A DNA stretch of 11,760 nt from Mageeibacillus sp. UBA5770. GTDB lineage: Bacteria > Bacillota_A > Clostridia > Saccharofermentanales > Saccharofermentanaceae. Of the stretch, positions 1-6,689 are shown piece after piece. The notes below the pieces were generated by a model that searched no databases, had not been told where the DNA came from, and was given only the letters and a program-made list of their open reading frames with translations. Location: positions 1 through 11,760 of the forward strand of contig DIEQ01000049.1 of NCBI GenBank assembly GCA_002418705.1, given 5' to 3'. Position 1 is the first letter of the stretch. The number at the start of each line of letters is the position of its first letter. Made by a program: the position numbers and the translations under genes.

Positions 1-182
1 AGATTCCCTTCGGCACCGGACATACTGAATACGCCCGCAACCTTGAACTGCTCCGTGATATGGGCGTACGGATGTTCGCCGGGGAGTTCTGGTACATAGG
101 CTCACAGACATGGCGGGAGGACCTGCTGTCTGCCGGCACATTCCTGCGCGGCAAACTCGATGCAGCCTTCGGGAAAGAATGA
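1..182 (+). CDS. ulaE: L-xylulose/L-ribulose-5-phosphate 3-epimerase, C-terminal end (5' truncated)
   Basis: Only the last 59 residues are present; the first complete codon is at 3 and the TGA stop is at 180-182. The visible part contains [10 protein letters not shown], then [10 protein letters not shown] and TWREDL. This resembles the C-terminus of UlaE/SgbU-type TIM-barrel epimerases, where a PFGEG stretch precedes a strand carrying the catalytic Glu (IEMW in enterobacterial proteins, GEFW here). In the family this enzyme converts L-xylulose-5-P to L-ribulose-5-P in the cytosol, the step just before the 4-epimerase encoded next. The GAGG that serves the next gene lies across this stop codon, so the two are probably translationally coupled. 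The assignment rests on a short fragment plus its position next to ulaF and ulaG. Confidence 0.75.
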   Translation, partial: IPFGTGHTEYARNLELLRDMGVRMFAGEFWYIGSQTWREDLLSAGTFLRGKLDAAFGKE

Positions 183-192
183 GGATGATAGA

Positions 193-882
193 ATGCTTGA
201 AGAATTAAAACAAATCGTTCTGGAAGCTAACCTTGAGCTGGTCCGCTACCGCCTTGTTACATTTACGTGGGGCAATGTCAGCGGAATCGACAGGGAGAGC
301 GGTCTGATGGTTATCAAGCCGAGTGGAGTCGACTATGACGGAATGAAAGCCGAAGACATGGTCGTCACCAATCTCGACGGCAAAGTGGTTGAGGGGCGGT
401 ACAAGCCCTCGTCTGACACGCCGACCCATGTCGAACTGTACAAGGCCTTTCCGGCAATCGGCGGTGTCGTACACACCCACTCATCCTGGGCGACCTCGTG
501 GGCCCAGGCCGGACGGGCCATCCCATGCTACGGAACAACACAGGCGGATTACTTTTATGGAGCAGTACCCTGTGCCCGCAGCCTGACCGCCGAGGAGATC
601 AGCGAAGCCTATGAAGCCAATACAGGAAAAGTAATTATCGAGACATTTAAAGGAAGAAATCCGATGGAGGTACCTGCTGTACTGTGCGTAAACCACGGTC
701 CGTTCTCCTGGGGAAAGAATCCGACAGAAGCTGTGCACAATGCCGTTGTACTTGAGGAAATCGCCAAAATGGCTGCCAGAAGCGAGCAGATCCGGCCGGG
801 CATTCAACCTGCTCCTCAGATGATCCTGGACAAGCACTTTCTGAGAAAACACGGCCCCGGTGCATATTACGGCCAGAACTGA
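193..882 (+). CDS. ulaF: L-ribulose-5-phosphate 4-epimerase (AraD/UlaF/SgbE family)
   Basis: This 229-residue class II aldolase-fold enzyme interconverts L-ribulose-5-P and D-xylulose-5-P, feeding the pentose phosphate pathway. Family landmarks are TWGNVS (26-30), KPSGVDY (42-48), SSDTPTH (73-79), HTH at 94-96, ADYFYG (118-123), HGPFSWGK (168-175) and a C-terminal [11 protein letters not shown]. By my alignment to E. coli AraD the metal and catalytic residues D75, H94, H96, D119, H168 and Y226 are all kept. Length matches the family (about 230). An in-frame ATG at 160 is rejected because it lies inside ulaE, while the ATG at 193 sits 8 bases after GAGG (181-184) and gives the usual MLEELK N-terminus. 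Wording such as [10 protein letters not shown] and GKVIIETF is closer to UlaF than to AraD, and the company of UlaG supports an ascorbate role. Confidence 0.93.
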   Translation: MLEELKQIVLEANLELVRYRLVTFTWGNVSGIDRESGLMVIKPSGVDYDGMKAEDMVVTNLDGKVVEGRYKPSSDTPTHVELYKAFPAIGGVVHTHSSWATSWAQAGRAIPCYGTTQADYFYGAVPCARSLTAEEISEAYEANTGKVIIETFKGRNPMEVPAVLCVNHGPFSWGKNPTEAVHNAVVLEEIAKMAARSEQIRPGIQPAPQMILDKHFLRKHGPGAYYGQN

Positions 883-955
883 GGCTTCCGTGACAACAAG
901 GTCAACGGGGGGGCTTCGAATTCCCGTCACAAATACATACTGAAAGGAGCGAGGC
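883..955 (+). other. Intercistronic spacer with G7 tract and weak hairpin
   Basis: This 73-base gap is longer than most in the operon. It contains a run of seven G (907-913). ACGGG (905-909) can pair with CCCGT (923-927). No T-tract follows, so this is not an intrinsic terminator; it could be an RNA processing or stability element, or have no function. AAGGAG at 944-949 serves the following gene. Confidence 0.35.
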
Positions 956-2047
956 ATGAAGACTGAAAAAAAAGTTATCGCCAGTCTGCCTAAATGTTAC
1001 TCAATCGCCATGCTGAATGTCGGAGGCGAACAGTCTTTCGTAGTTGCTACAGAAAAAGAAGGGGACTGCCAGCGGTTTGACCTGGAAGGCAACTACCTCG
1101 AGACGATCTGGTCCGAACCCGGCGGAGTTATGACAATGATTCAGGTTCCGGGCAGTAACGGCGCATTCCTGGCGACACACCGTTTCTATTCCCCAAATGA
1201 TTCCAAAGAAGCGAAGATCATTCTTGCAGAGCCGGTCGAATCTGACGGAGTTACTCCTGTTAAGGATTTATCTGTACCGCATGGCTGGAAGATCAGAACA
1301 CTGACAGATCTGCCGTTTGTACATCGCTTTGATATCCTGACTGTCGGAGCTGTTCATTACCTGATCGCCTGCTGTCTTAAATCGGATCATGAATGCAAGG
1401 AAGACTGGTCACATCCCGGACGGATTTATGCCGGGGTGCTGCCTGCGGACCTGAGCTCATTTGGTCCGGAAAACCAGCTTCCTCTTGCCGTTATCAAAGA
1501 GGGCCTGACGAAAAACCATGGCTATTTCCGCTGCATTATGCCTGATGGCCGCCCGGGGAGCATCGTATCCGCTGAGGAAGGCGTATACAGAGTCGGACCG
1601 CCTGTTCTGCCTGAAGGGGAATGGTCAGTTGATCAGCTGCTTGATGCTCCTGCAAGCGACGCAACGGAAATCGACCTCGACGGTGACGGGATAAAAGAAC
1701 TTGTTACATATGCCCCTTTTCATGGCAGCGAGCTAACCGTCTGGAAACCCGTCGACGGCAAATATAGTGATGTCTATCGCTGTCCCGAGCCACTGGATTT
1801 CCTGCATGCGATTTGGAGCGGAATGTTGGGCGGCAAACCTGCCGCCCTGATCGGACATCGAAAAGGAGGACGCGATCTTTTTATCCTGGTTTATGACCAT
1901 GAACAGCATACATACCGTCTTGACCTTATCGACCATGACCGTGGTCCGACCAATGTTCAAGTTTATGAATATAAATCACGCGCTAATATTATTGCAACAA
2001 ACCGGGAAACCGATGAAGTAGCCTTGTACACAGTCTTTCCTGACTGA
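956..2047 (+). CDS. Uncharacterised beta-propeller-like (FG-GAP/VCBS-like) cytosolic protein in the ascorbate operon
   Basis: I do not recognise this 363-residue protein as a named family. The start at 956 follows AAGGAG with normal spacing. It has no signal peptide and no membrane segment, so it should be cytosolic. It is rich in short beta-strand stretches spaced like propeller blades. One, DLDGDGIKELVTYAP (about 240-254), has the D-x-D-G-D-G-x-x-E-L calcium-loop pattern of FG-GAP/VCBS repeats. Similar blade-like stretches occur around HAIWSGMLGGKPAALIGH and near the C-terminus (RANIIATN). Aromatic, His and Cys residues are frequent. It lies inside the ula operon between the 4-epimerase and the HPr gene. 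Propeller lactonases, isomerases and sugar binders are known, so a sugar-phosphate role is conceivable, but that is inference from context and fold impression only. Confidence 0.6.
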   Translation: MKTEKKVIASLPKCYSIAMLNVGGEQSFVVATEKEGDCQRFDLEGNYLETIWSEPGGVMTMIQVPGSNGAFLATHRFYSPNDSKEAKIILAEPVESDGVTPVKDLSVPHGWKIRTLTDLPFVHRFDILTVGAVHYLIACCLKSDHECKEDWSHPGRIYAGVLPADLSSFGPENQLPLAVIKEGLTKNHGYFRCIMPDGRPGSIVSAEEGVYRVGPPVLPEGEWSVDQLLDAPASDATEIDLDGDGIKELVTYAPFHGSELTVWKPVDGKYSDVYRCPEPLDFLHAIWSGMLGGKPAALIGHRKGGRDLFILVYDHEQHTYRLDLIDHDRGPTNVQVYEYKSRANIIATNRETDEVALYTVFPD

Positions 2048-2097
2048 CAAATGAAGAAACAGGCGGCAAACTGCAAAGCAAAACAGGAGGAATGAAA

Positions 2098-2373
2098 ATG
2101 GTCAGCGAAAACATTATGGTCAAAAACAAATCCGGCCTTCACCTTCGGCCGGCAACCGAGCTCAATAAGGTTGCCATGAAATGTGCATCCAACGTCACAC
2201 TTATCAGCGGAGCCAAGAAGGTTAATCCCAAAAGTGTAATTATGCTTATGGGCTGCGGTATCAAATGCGGCACGGAAATCACGGTCCAGTGCGACGGTGA
2301 AACAGAAGCAGAGGACCTTGCGAGCATCCTTGATGCTATCCGCGGCGGTTTCGGCGAAGAGATGATTCCCTGA
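2098..2373 (+). CDS. HPr-like PTS phosphocarrier, operon-borne
   Basis: This 91-residue HPr-family protein carries phosphate from enzyme I to EIIA domains. It has GLHLRPATEL with the phosphoryl-carrying His at residue 15, and VNPKS with the regulatory Ser (HPr kinase target in Bacillota) at residue 46. These positions match the family numbering exactly if translation starts at 2098. The in-frame ATG at 2092 lies only one base after AGGAGG (2085-2090), whereas 2098 has 7 bases of spacing, so 2098 is chosen. Residue 16 is Leu rather than the usual Ala, and Cys29, Cys53, Cys57 and Cys66 are unusual for HPr. No ptsI follows; the neighbours are the propeller gene and ulaG. It is therefore probably a dedicated HPr paralogue for the ascorbate PTS or its regulator, not the general ptsH. 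Confidence 0.85.
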   Translation: MVSENIMVKNKSGLHLRPATELNKVAMKCASNVTLISGAKKVNPKSVIMLMGCGIKCGTEITVQCDGETEAEDLASILDAIRGGFGEEMIP

Positions 2374-2397
2374 ATCACAATATAGAAGGAGGATTTT

Positions 2398-3456
2398 ATG
2401 AGCAAAGTTGATGAGATTACACGCGAGAAATGGATACTGGGAGCTTTTCCTGAGTGGGGCACCTGGCTGAATGAAGAGATTGACAATGAAGTTGTAGAAC
2501 CCGGAACATTCGCTATGTGGTGGCTGGGCTGCACGGGACTCTGGGTCAAGACAGAAGGCGCCACCAATATCGCGATCGATCTTTGGTTCGGCAACGGCAA
2601 ACGTTCCCAGAAAAATCCATACATGGAAGATTTCCACCAGATGCGCAATATGACCGGCGGTCGCCTGACCCAGCCGAACCTGCGTGCTGCTCCGGTAGTC
2701 ATCGATCCGTTCGGTGTGAAGCATGTCGATGCTGTCCTTTCCACCCACTATCACAATGACCATATCGACCCATTTTTTGCAGCGGCTGTTCTCAAGAACT
2801 GTGCACCTGATGTGCCGTTTATCGGACCTCTGGAGAGTGCTAAGAAATGGCTGAGCTACGGTGTGCCCGCAGACAGAATTAAGACCGTAAGACCAGGGGA
2901 TGTCATTACCATAAAAGACGTCGAGATTGTAGTTCTTGATTCATTCGATCGCACCTGCCTTGTTACCGCAGACGAATTACTGGCTGGAAAGTGCCCTGAC
3001 AATATGGATGATAAAGCTGTCAACTATCTGATTAAGACTCCGGGCGGTAATATCTATCACAGCGGTGACTCCCATTATTCCGTATATTACGCCAAGCACG
3101 GCAAAGACCACAAGATCGACGTTGCTTTAGGTTCCTACGGTGAGAATCCTGCCGGTAATCAGGACAAGATGACTTCGGTAGATATCCTCCGTATGGCGGA
3201 ATCACTGCAGGCAAAGGTTGTCATTCCATTCCACTATGATGTGTGGACCAATTTCAAGGCTGACCCGCTTGAGATCCTGCTGCTTTATAACTATAAAAAG
3301 CATGTGCTCCAATACCAGTTCAAGCCCTTTATCTGGGATGTCGGCGGCAAGTTCATTTATCCTAACGATAAGGATAAAATACAGTATCACTATCGCCGCG
3401 GTTTTGAAGACTGCTTCATTGATGAACCGAATGTGCCTTTCCGCTCAATTCTTTAA
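2398..3456 (+). CDS. ulaG: L-ascorbate-6-phosphate lactonase
   Basis: This 352-residue metallo-beta-lactamase-fold lactonase opens L-ascorbate-6-P to 3-keto-L-gulonate-6-P in the cytosol. It closely follows E. coli UlaG (354 residues, recalled) along its whole length, for example [56 protein letters not shown] and VVIPFHYD. The metal motif THYHNDHID gives H117, H119, D121 and H122. The non-ligand residue 118 is Tyr where the E. coli protein has Asp. AAGGAGG at 2386-2392 lies 5 bases before the ATG, and the gap to the HPr gene is 24 bases. It is the last gene of the operon; a terminator starts 20 bases after the stop. This is the most diagnostic gene of the ascorbate pathway in the window. Confidence 0.97.
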   Translation: MSKVDEITREKWILGAFPEWGTWLNEEIDNEVVEPGTFAMWWLGCTGLWVKTEGATNIAIDLWFGNGKRSQKNPYMEDFHQMRNMTGGRLTQPNLRAAPVVIDPFGVKHVDAVLSTHYHNDHIDPFFAAAVLKNCAPDVPFIGPLESAKKWLSYGVPADRIKTVRPGDVITIKDVEIVVLDSFDRTCLVTADELLAGKCPDNMDDKAVNYLIKTPGGNIYHSGDSHYSVYYAKHGKDHKIDVALGSYGENPAGNQDKMTSVDILRMAESLQAKVVIPFHYDVWTNFKADPLEILLLYNYKKHVLQYQFKPFIWDVGGKFIYPNDKDKIQYHYRRGFEDCFIDEPNVPFRSIL

Positions 3457-3475
3457 TAAGCATAATTAATTTAAC

Positions 3476-3527
3476 GAGGCCGTCGTCCTGTGGTTTGACT
3501 ACCATATGGACGGCGGCCTCTTTTTTT
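3476..3527 (+). terminator. Strong intrinsic terminator of the ula operon
   Basis: GAGGCCGTCGTCC (3476-3488) pairs with GGACGGCGGCCTC (3508-3520) through 13 pairs including one U-G. The stem continues inward as TGTGGT against ACCATA past a bulged T, with TTGACT as the loop. Seven T follow at 3521-3527. Confidence 0.95.
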
Positions 3528-3591
3528 GTCTTCAAATAAATGTTCTATAAATAATTTAAATGAATAGTAAATAAATCATTTGAACAAATAT

Positions 3592-3620
3592 TTGACAAAG
3601 TAATATAATAAAAGTATAAT
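3592..3620 (+). promoter_or_regulatory. Perfect-consensus sigma-A promoter
   Basis: TTGACA (3592-3597) and TATAAT (3615-3620) are separated by exactly 17 bases. The surrounding 120 bases (3541-3660) contain only 17 G or C, including AT tracts upstream of the -35 box that could act as an UP element. Transcription should start near 3627, leaving about 95 bases of leader before the ATG at 3723. The leader has a short inverted repeat TCACTT (3675-3680)/AAGTGA (3696-3701) of uncertain meaning. The promoter reads the three-gene cassette 3723-4877. Confidence 0.9.
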
Positions 3621-3722
3621 ACATTTATACCAATAGTAATTATTCAAGATTAATTAAATATCTCGCGCTTGTTTTCACTTCAGGCGACAGAGATCAAGTG
3701 ATTCAGCATAAGGAGAAAAAAT

Positions 3723-4241
3723 ATGGAAATCAATGAGAGACAGCCGGAAAATTACAATCCGCAGCCGAACGTGAGTACACAGCAGCAGCAGAACTCCAAT
3801 CCGCAGCCAAACGTGAATACACAGCAGGCGGATCTCAGTCCGCGTACTGAATCAAACAGTTCCCAGACGCAAACCGTCAATACGCAAACGGAAACCCTTT
3901 CTGCCAAACGAATTGTTGGCGTCCTTTTCAGTGCCGTTGAAGTTATTCTCGGATTGCGGTTGGTTTTCAAGCTTTTAGGTGCTAACTCCCAGAACGGTTT
4001 TGTGAAAATTATTTACGGAATCACACAATTATTTGTGGGACTGTTCGATGGTATTTTTTCTAAGGCAACTGCAGAAGGGCTTGAATCAACTGCAGTATTT
4101 GAGCCGGCAACCCTGATTGCCATGACGGTAATAGCGCTTATTGCAGTGGGTGTTCTTAAACTGATGAACACAAGTGCAGGCAGCCGTGTGGTGCGGACGA
4201 ATCATTCCGATAATTCGGAGGCCGGAGGACAGCAAAGGTAG
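3723..4241 (+). CDS. YggT-family membrane protein with Q/N-rich N-terminal tail
   Basis: This 172-residue protein starts 7 bases after AGGAG (3711-3715). Residues 1-60 are hydrophilic and low in complexity (Q, N, P, T, S), with a tandem PQPNV repeat. The rest is a YggT-like membrane domain. A first segment at about 64-86 includes EVILGLRLVFKLLGA, followed by NGFVKIIYGITQLFVGLFDGIF (split 92-100 and 101-112) and a last segment at about 127-148. The LRLVFKLLGAN and FxxxIYxxT pattern is typical of the family, whose molecular role is not settled (cell envelope, osmotic stress and division-associated roles have been reported). A short polar tail follows. The gene is first in an operon with an antitoxin-like gene and a GlsB-like gene. 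Confidence 0.8.
   Translation: MEINERQPENYNPQPNVSTQQQQNSNPQPNVNTQQADLSPRTESNSSQTQTVNTQTETLSAKRIVGVLFSAVEVILGLRLVFKLLGANSQNGFVKIIYGITQLFVGLFDGIFSKATAEGLESTAVFEPATLIAMTVIALIAVGVLKLMNTSAGSRVVRTNHSDNSEAGGQQR
3756..3827 (+). repeat. 30-bp direct repeat inside the YggT-like gene
   Basis: The bases at 3756-3785 recur at 3798-3827 with two mismatches, an offset of 42 bases (14 codons). They encode NPQPNVSTQQ and NPQPNVNTQQ in the N-terminal tail. Because 42 is a multiple of three, gain or loss of a unit would keep the frame. Confidence 0.9.
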
Positions 4242-4272
4242 ATTTTCATAATTCTAAAGAAGGAGGCAAGAA

Positions 4273-4572
4273 ATGCATATTTTCACCAAAGCAATTGTTT
4301 CAAATTCAGATATGATCAAAAACTTTAAAAACTGCAGAAAAATGGCTGACCTCTATGGAAAAATTTTCATCCTGAAGAACAATCAGCCTGACGCTGTTCT
4401 GTTTTCAATAGCAGAATATGAAAGACTGGCAGTAATAATAGAGCTCTTGGAACACTTGAACGAAATCGAAATTGCTGATTTTGCTGATTCTTTAGCGCAG
4501 AAGAGATATAGCCGGTTTGAAAAAAAAGAGATCAGCAAAGACCTGGCAGTAACCTCAATCGAAGCAGAATAA
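4273..4572 (+). CDS. Phd/YefM-like antitoxin, no toxin gene adjacent
   Basis: This 99-residue protein has an AGGAGG 6 bases before its ATG. The first half fits the Phd/YefM fold: IVSNSDMIKNF (8-18), a short helix with NCRKMADLYGKIFILKNNQPDAVLF (split at about 20-32 and 33-44), then SIAEYERL. The family binds DNA through this half as a dimer, while the C-terminal half wraps the toxin. Here the C-terminal half is acidic and helical (ELLEHLNEIEIADFADSLA), as expected for a toxin-binding segment. No Doc, YoeB or RelE-like gene is present on either side; the next gene, 47 bases on, is a GlsB-like membrane protein. It may be a lone repressor of its own operon or the remnant of a toxin-antitoxin pair. 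Its codons are visibly more AT-rich than those of the sugar operons. Confidence 0.75.
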   Translation: MHIFTKAIVSNSDMIKNFKNCRKMADLYGKIFILKNNQPDAVLFSIAEYERLAVIIELLEHLNEIEIADFADSLAQKRYSRFEKKEISKDLAVTSIEAE

Positions 4573-4619
4573 ACGAATGAAGTAATTGGAAACCCAAAAG
4601 AAAACCGGAGGAAAATTTT

Positions 4620-4877
4620 ATGGATTGGCTTGCATGGATCGTACTTGGTGGTGTTGCTGGCTGGATTGCCAGTATGCTTACCAGAAATAACGCAAATATG
4701 GGTATTATCGCAAACATCATCGTTGGTATTATCGGATCTTTTGCCGGAACATTTATTCTGAGCCTTTTAGGTATTCCCGGAACAACCGGCTTTAACTTTT
4801 ATTCGCTTTTTGTAGCGATAGGCGGTGCAGTCGTGCTGCTGTGGCTGATTAACCTTATCCGCGGCAGAAGCAAGTAA
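4620..4877 (+). CDS. GlsB/YeaQ/YmgE-family small membrane protein
   Basis: This 85-residue protein consists almost entirely of three membrane segments (about 3-20, 28-50 and 58-80) and ends in a basic RGRSK tail. The start WLAWIVLGGVAGWIAS and the middle NIIVGIIGSFAGTFI match the transglycosylase-associated/GlsB family, which is small, glycine-rich and often induced by envelope or general stress. The name transglycosylase-associated is historical and no enzyme activity is implied. GGAGG (4607-4611) lies 8 bases before the ATG. It is the last gene of the cassette, and a terminator follows about 70 bases after its stop. Confidence 0.88.
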   Translation: MDWLAWIVLGGVAGWIASMLTRNNANMGIIANIIVGIIGSFAGTFILSLLGIPGTTGFNFYSLFVAIGGAVVLLWLINLIRGRSK

Positions 4878-4948
4878 CATCTCGACTAAAATCCGGACTC
4901 ATCAAATTCGGACTTCAAAAAGTAAAGCATTAAACCGTATTCTAAGCT

Positions 4949-4996
4949 CCCCCGAAGCAGTCAGACAAATCGTCTGCTGCCAAGGGGTGTTTTTTT
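4949..4996 (+). terminator. Intrinsic terminator of the YggT/antitoxin/GlsB cassette
   Basis: An outer stem CCCC/GGGG (4949-4953 with 4984-4987) encloses GCAG/CTGC and AGAC/GTCT stems, interrupted by small internal loops. A T-rich run follows (TGTTTTTTT, 4988-4996). Confidence 0.8.
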
Positions 4997-5066
4997 GTTT
5001 GTGATTGCATTGTTTTGAACCAGTCAAAAGTACTCATTCAATTTTGTCATCAATACCTTTGGTCGA

Positions 5067-5113
5067 ATTGTAGTTTTCTTTGTTTTGATTTTCAAAAGAC
5101 TGCATACTACAAT
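5067..5113 (+). promoter_or_regulatory. Inverted repeat flanking the promoter, candidate regulator site
   Basis: ATTGTAGT (5067-5074) and ACTACAAT (5106-5113) are perfect 8-base inverted copies, centres 39 bases apart, roughly four helical turns. The left arm lies just upstream of the -35 box and the right arm covers the -10 box. MtlR-type activators bind upstream of or over the -35 region, so binding here is plausible but inferred. Confidence 0.4.
5085..5113 (+). promoter_or_regulatory. mtlA: Probable promoter of the mtl-type operon
   Basis: TTGATT (5085-5090) and TACAAT (5108-5113) are 17 bases apart, each close to the sigma-A consensus. Transcription would start near 5120, giving a leader of about 93 bases before mtlA. 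No other pair with good spacing was seen between the upstream terminator and the gene. Confidence 0.7.
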
Positions 5114-5176
5114 GAAATCAAGCAGTGCATTGCAATCCGATTTACCCTGATTCAATTGTCCCCGGCACACAAGTGC

Positions 5177-5205
5177 AGGAGGATGAGTTTCTACCTGTAA
5201 GGAGG
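5177..5205 (+). promoter_or_regulatory. Double Shine-Dalgarno leader with a five-codon frame before mtlA
   Basis: The start of mtlA at 5213 is set by AAGGAGG (5199-5205) with 7 bases of spacing. A second AGGAGG (5177-5182) directly abuts an ATG that opens a five-codon frame (MSFYL) whose TAA (5198-5200) overlaps the mtlA ribosome site. Zero spacing makes initiation at that ATG doubtful; the upstream site may be a ribosome standby site. Confidence 0.4.
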
Positions 5206-5212
5206 TATATGT

Positions 5213-6634
5213 ATGACTTCGCAAGTTCTTGATAAAAAGAAGGGCAGTTTACGTAATGGCGTACAGAGCTTTGGTCGTTTCCTGAGCGGGATGGTTATGC
5301 CAAACATGGGTGCCTTTATTGCCTGGGGATTAATTACTGCACTGTTTATTCCGACTGGCTGGCTGCCCAATGCAACTCTCGCAGTCCTTGTCGGACCGAT
5401 TATTACTTATCTGCTTCCAATTCTGATCGGCTTTACCGGCGGCAAATCGGTTTACGGCGTCCGCGGCGGTGTTGTCGGCGCAGTAGCAACAATGGGCGTT
5501 ATCGCGGGTTCAACAATCCCAATGTTCCTCGGAGCCATGATGGTGGGCCCTCTTGGCGGATATTTGATCAAAAAATTTGACCAGCTCGTTGAAGGCAAAA
5601 TCAAAGCCGGATTCGAGATGCTTGTCAATAATTTTTCATCGGGAATCATTGCCGGTATTCTGGCATGCATTTCTCTGGTTGTTATTGGGCCGGCTGTTAA
5701 TGCCGGATCTACTGTTCTCGGTAATGGCGTAAGTGTTCTTGTTAATGCAGGCCTGATTCCTCTTGCAGCTATTCTCATTGAGCCTGCAAAAGTTCTCTTC
5801 CTGAATAATGCCATTAACCACGGCGTTCTGGATCCCCTTGCACTTGCAGAAGCAGCAAAAGCAGGAAAATCCATTCTCTTCCTCCTTGAAACCAATCCCG
5901 GTCCCGGACTTGGCATTCTGCTTGCATTCTGGGCGTTTTCAAAGGGCGCTATCAAAAGTTCAGCTCCCGGCGCAATCATCATACACTTCCTCGGCGGAAT
6001 TCATGAGATTTATTTCCCTTACATCCTCATGAAGCCGATCCTCCTTCTTGCAGCAATCGGCGGTGGCCTGGCAGGCGATTTAACGTTCTCACTGCTCGGT
6101 GCAGGACTGGTTTCCTCTCCTTCACCCGGATCCATCTTTGCGCTTCTCATAATGACACCCAAGGGTGTCGGCAATTTCCTTGCTGTTATCGCCGGTGTTC
6201 TTGTCTCCACGGCCGTCTCATTCCTGATTGCATCCGTATTCATTAAAAGAGACAAGGGTGCGCTGACTGATGTTGATTTCCAGCTGGCCGCAAGCGAGAC
6301 AGCTCAGAACAAAGGAAAAGCACTGAGAGCCGTAGGCATTCAGACAACAGCTCCGGGCAACGTCACTGAAATCATCTTTGCATGTGACGCCGGGATGGGT
6401 TCATCCGCAATGGGTGCGACAACTCTCAAAAAGCAGCTTGAAAAAGCAGGACTCAATATCGCTGTAGTACATAAAGCGGTCAATGAAATTCCTGCAGATG
6501 CCAAGGTCATTGTCACCCATGAAGGCTTAACTGAGCGTGCGAGAATAAAGGCTCCGAACGCCCTGCACTATTCAATCAAGAACTTCCTGAGTGTTCAGGA
6601 ATACGAGAAACTGATTGAATTGTTGAAAAAGTAA
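5213..6634 (+). CDS. mtlA: PTS EIICB component, mannitol family
   Basis: This 473-residue membrane permease takes up and phosphorylates a hexitol or related sugar. The IIC domain covers about 1-345, with [19 protein letters not shown] near the start, [20 protein letters not shown] and the family signature [10 protein letters not shown], in which His264 and Glu265 belong to the substrate and phosphorylation site region. A charged linker (about 346-383) leads to a IIB domain with [16 protein letters not shown], where Cys391 is the phosphorylated cysteine. No EIIA domain is fused; EIIA is a separate gene downstream, as in Bacillota mtlA/mtlF systems and unlike E. coli MtlA. The family is clear, but mannitol itself is doubtful because the operon has a SorE-like dehydrogenase and no mtlD in this window. 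Confidence 0.92.
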   Translation: MTSQVLDKKKGSLRNGVQSFGRFLSGMVMPNMGAFIAWGLITALFIPTGWLPNATLAVLVGPIITYLLPILIGFTGGKSVYGVRGGVVGAVATMGVIAGSTIPMFLGAMMVGPLGGYLIKKFDQLVEGKIKAGFEMLVNNFSSGIIAGILACISLVVIGPAVNAGSTVLGNGVSVLVNAGLIPLAAILIEPAKVLFLNNAINHGVLDPLALAEAAKAGKSILFLLETNPGPGLGILLAFWAFSKGAIKSSAPGAIIIHFLGGIHEIYFPYILMKPILLLAAIGGGLAGDLTFSLLGAGLVSSPSPGSIFALLIMTPKGVGNFLAVIAGVLVSTAVSFLIASVFIKRDKGALTDVDFQLAASETAQNKGKALRAVGIQTTAPGNVTEIIFACDAGMGSSAMGATTLKKQLEKAGLNIAVVHKAVNEIPADAKVIVTHEGLTERARIKAPNALHYSIKNFLSVQEYEKLIELLKK

Positions 6635-6689
6635 TTTGCGCGCATAATAGTATAATCATGTTCAAAATGTATCGAGGGGGGAAGGGTAG

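Noticed and set aside
160..192. Earlier in-frame ATG for the 4-epimerase gene
   Set aside because: It lies within the upstream epimerase gene, has no ribosome site and adds 11 residues absent from the family; the ATG at 193 has GAGG at good spacing.
1963..2763. Long antisense open frame across the HPr and ulaG genes
   Set aside because: It is the complement of three well-supported genes, its product has no recognisable motif, and I see no ribosome site for it.
5015..5200. 61-codon open frame in the mtlA leader
   Set aside because: It overlaps the probable promoter and the inverted repeat, has no ribosome site at its start, and its product has no family resemblance.
5452..5982. Antisense open frame of 176 codons inside mtlA
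   Set aside because: It lies opposite a clear membrane transporter gene; its composition looks like a reverse-strand shadow of hydrophobic codons.
6651..6656. TATAAT before mtlR as a possible internal promoter
   Set aside because: The nearest -35-like box, TTGAAA (6623-6628), is 22 bases away, too far, and no extended -10 motif is present; cotranscription with mtlA is simpler.
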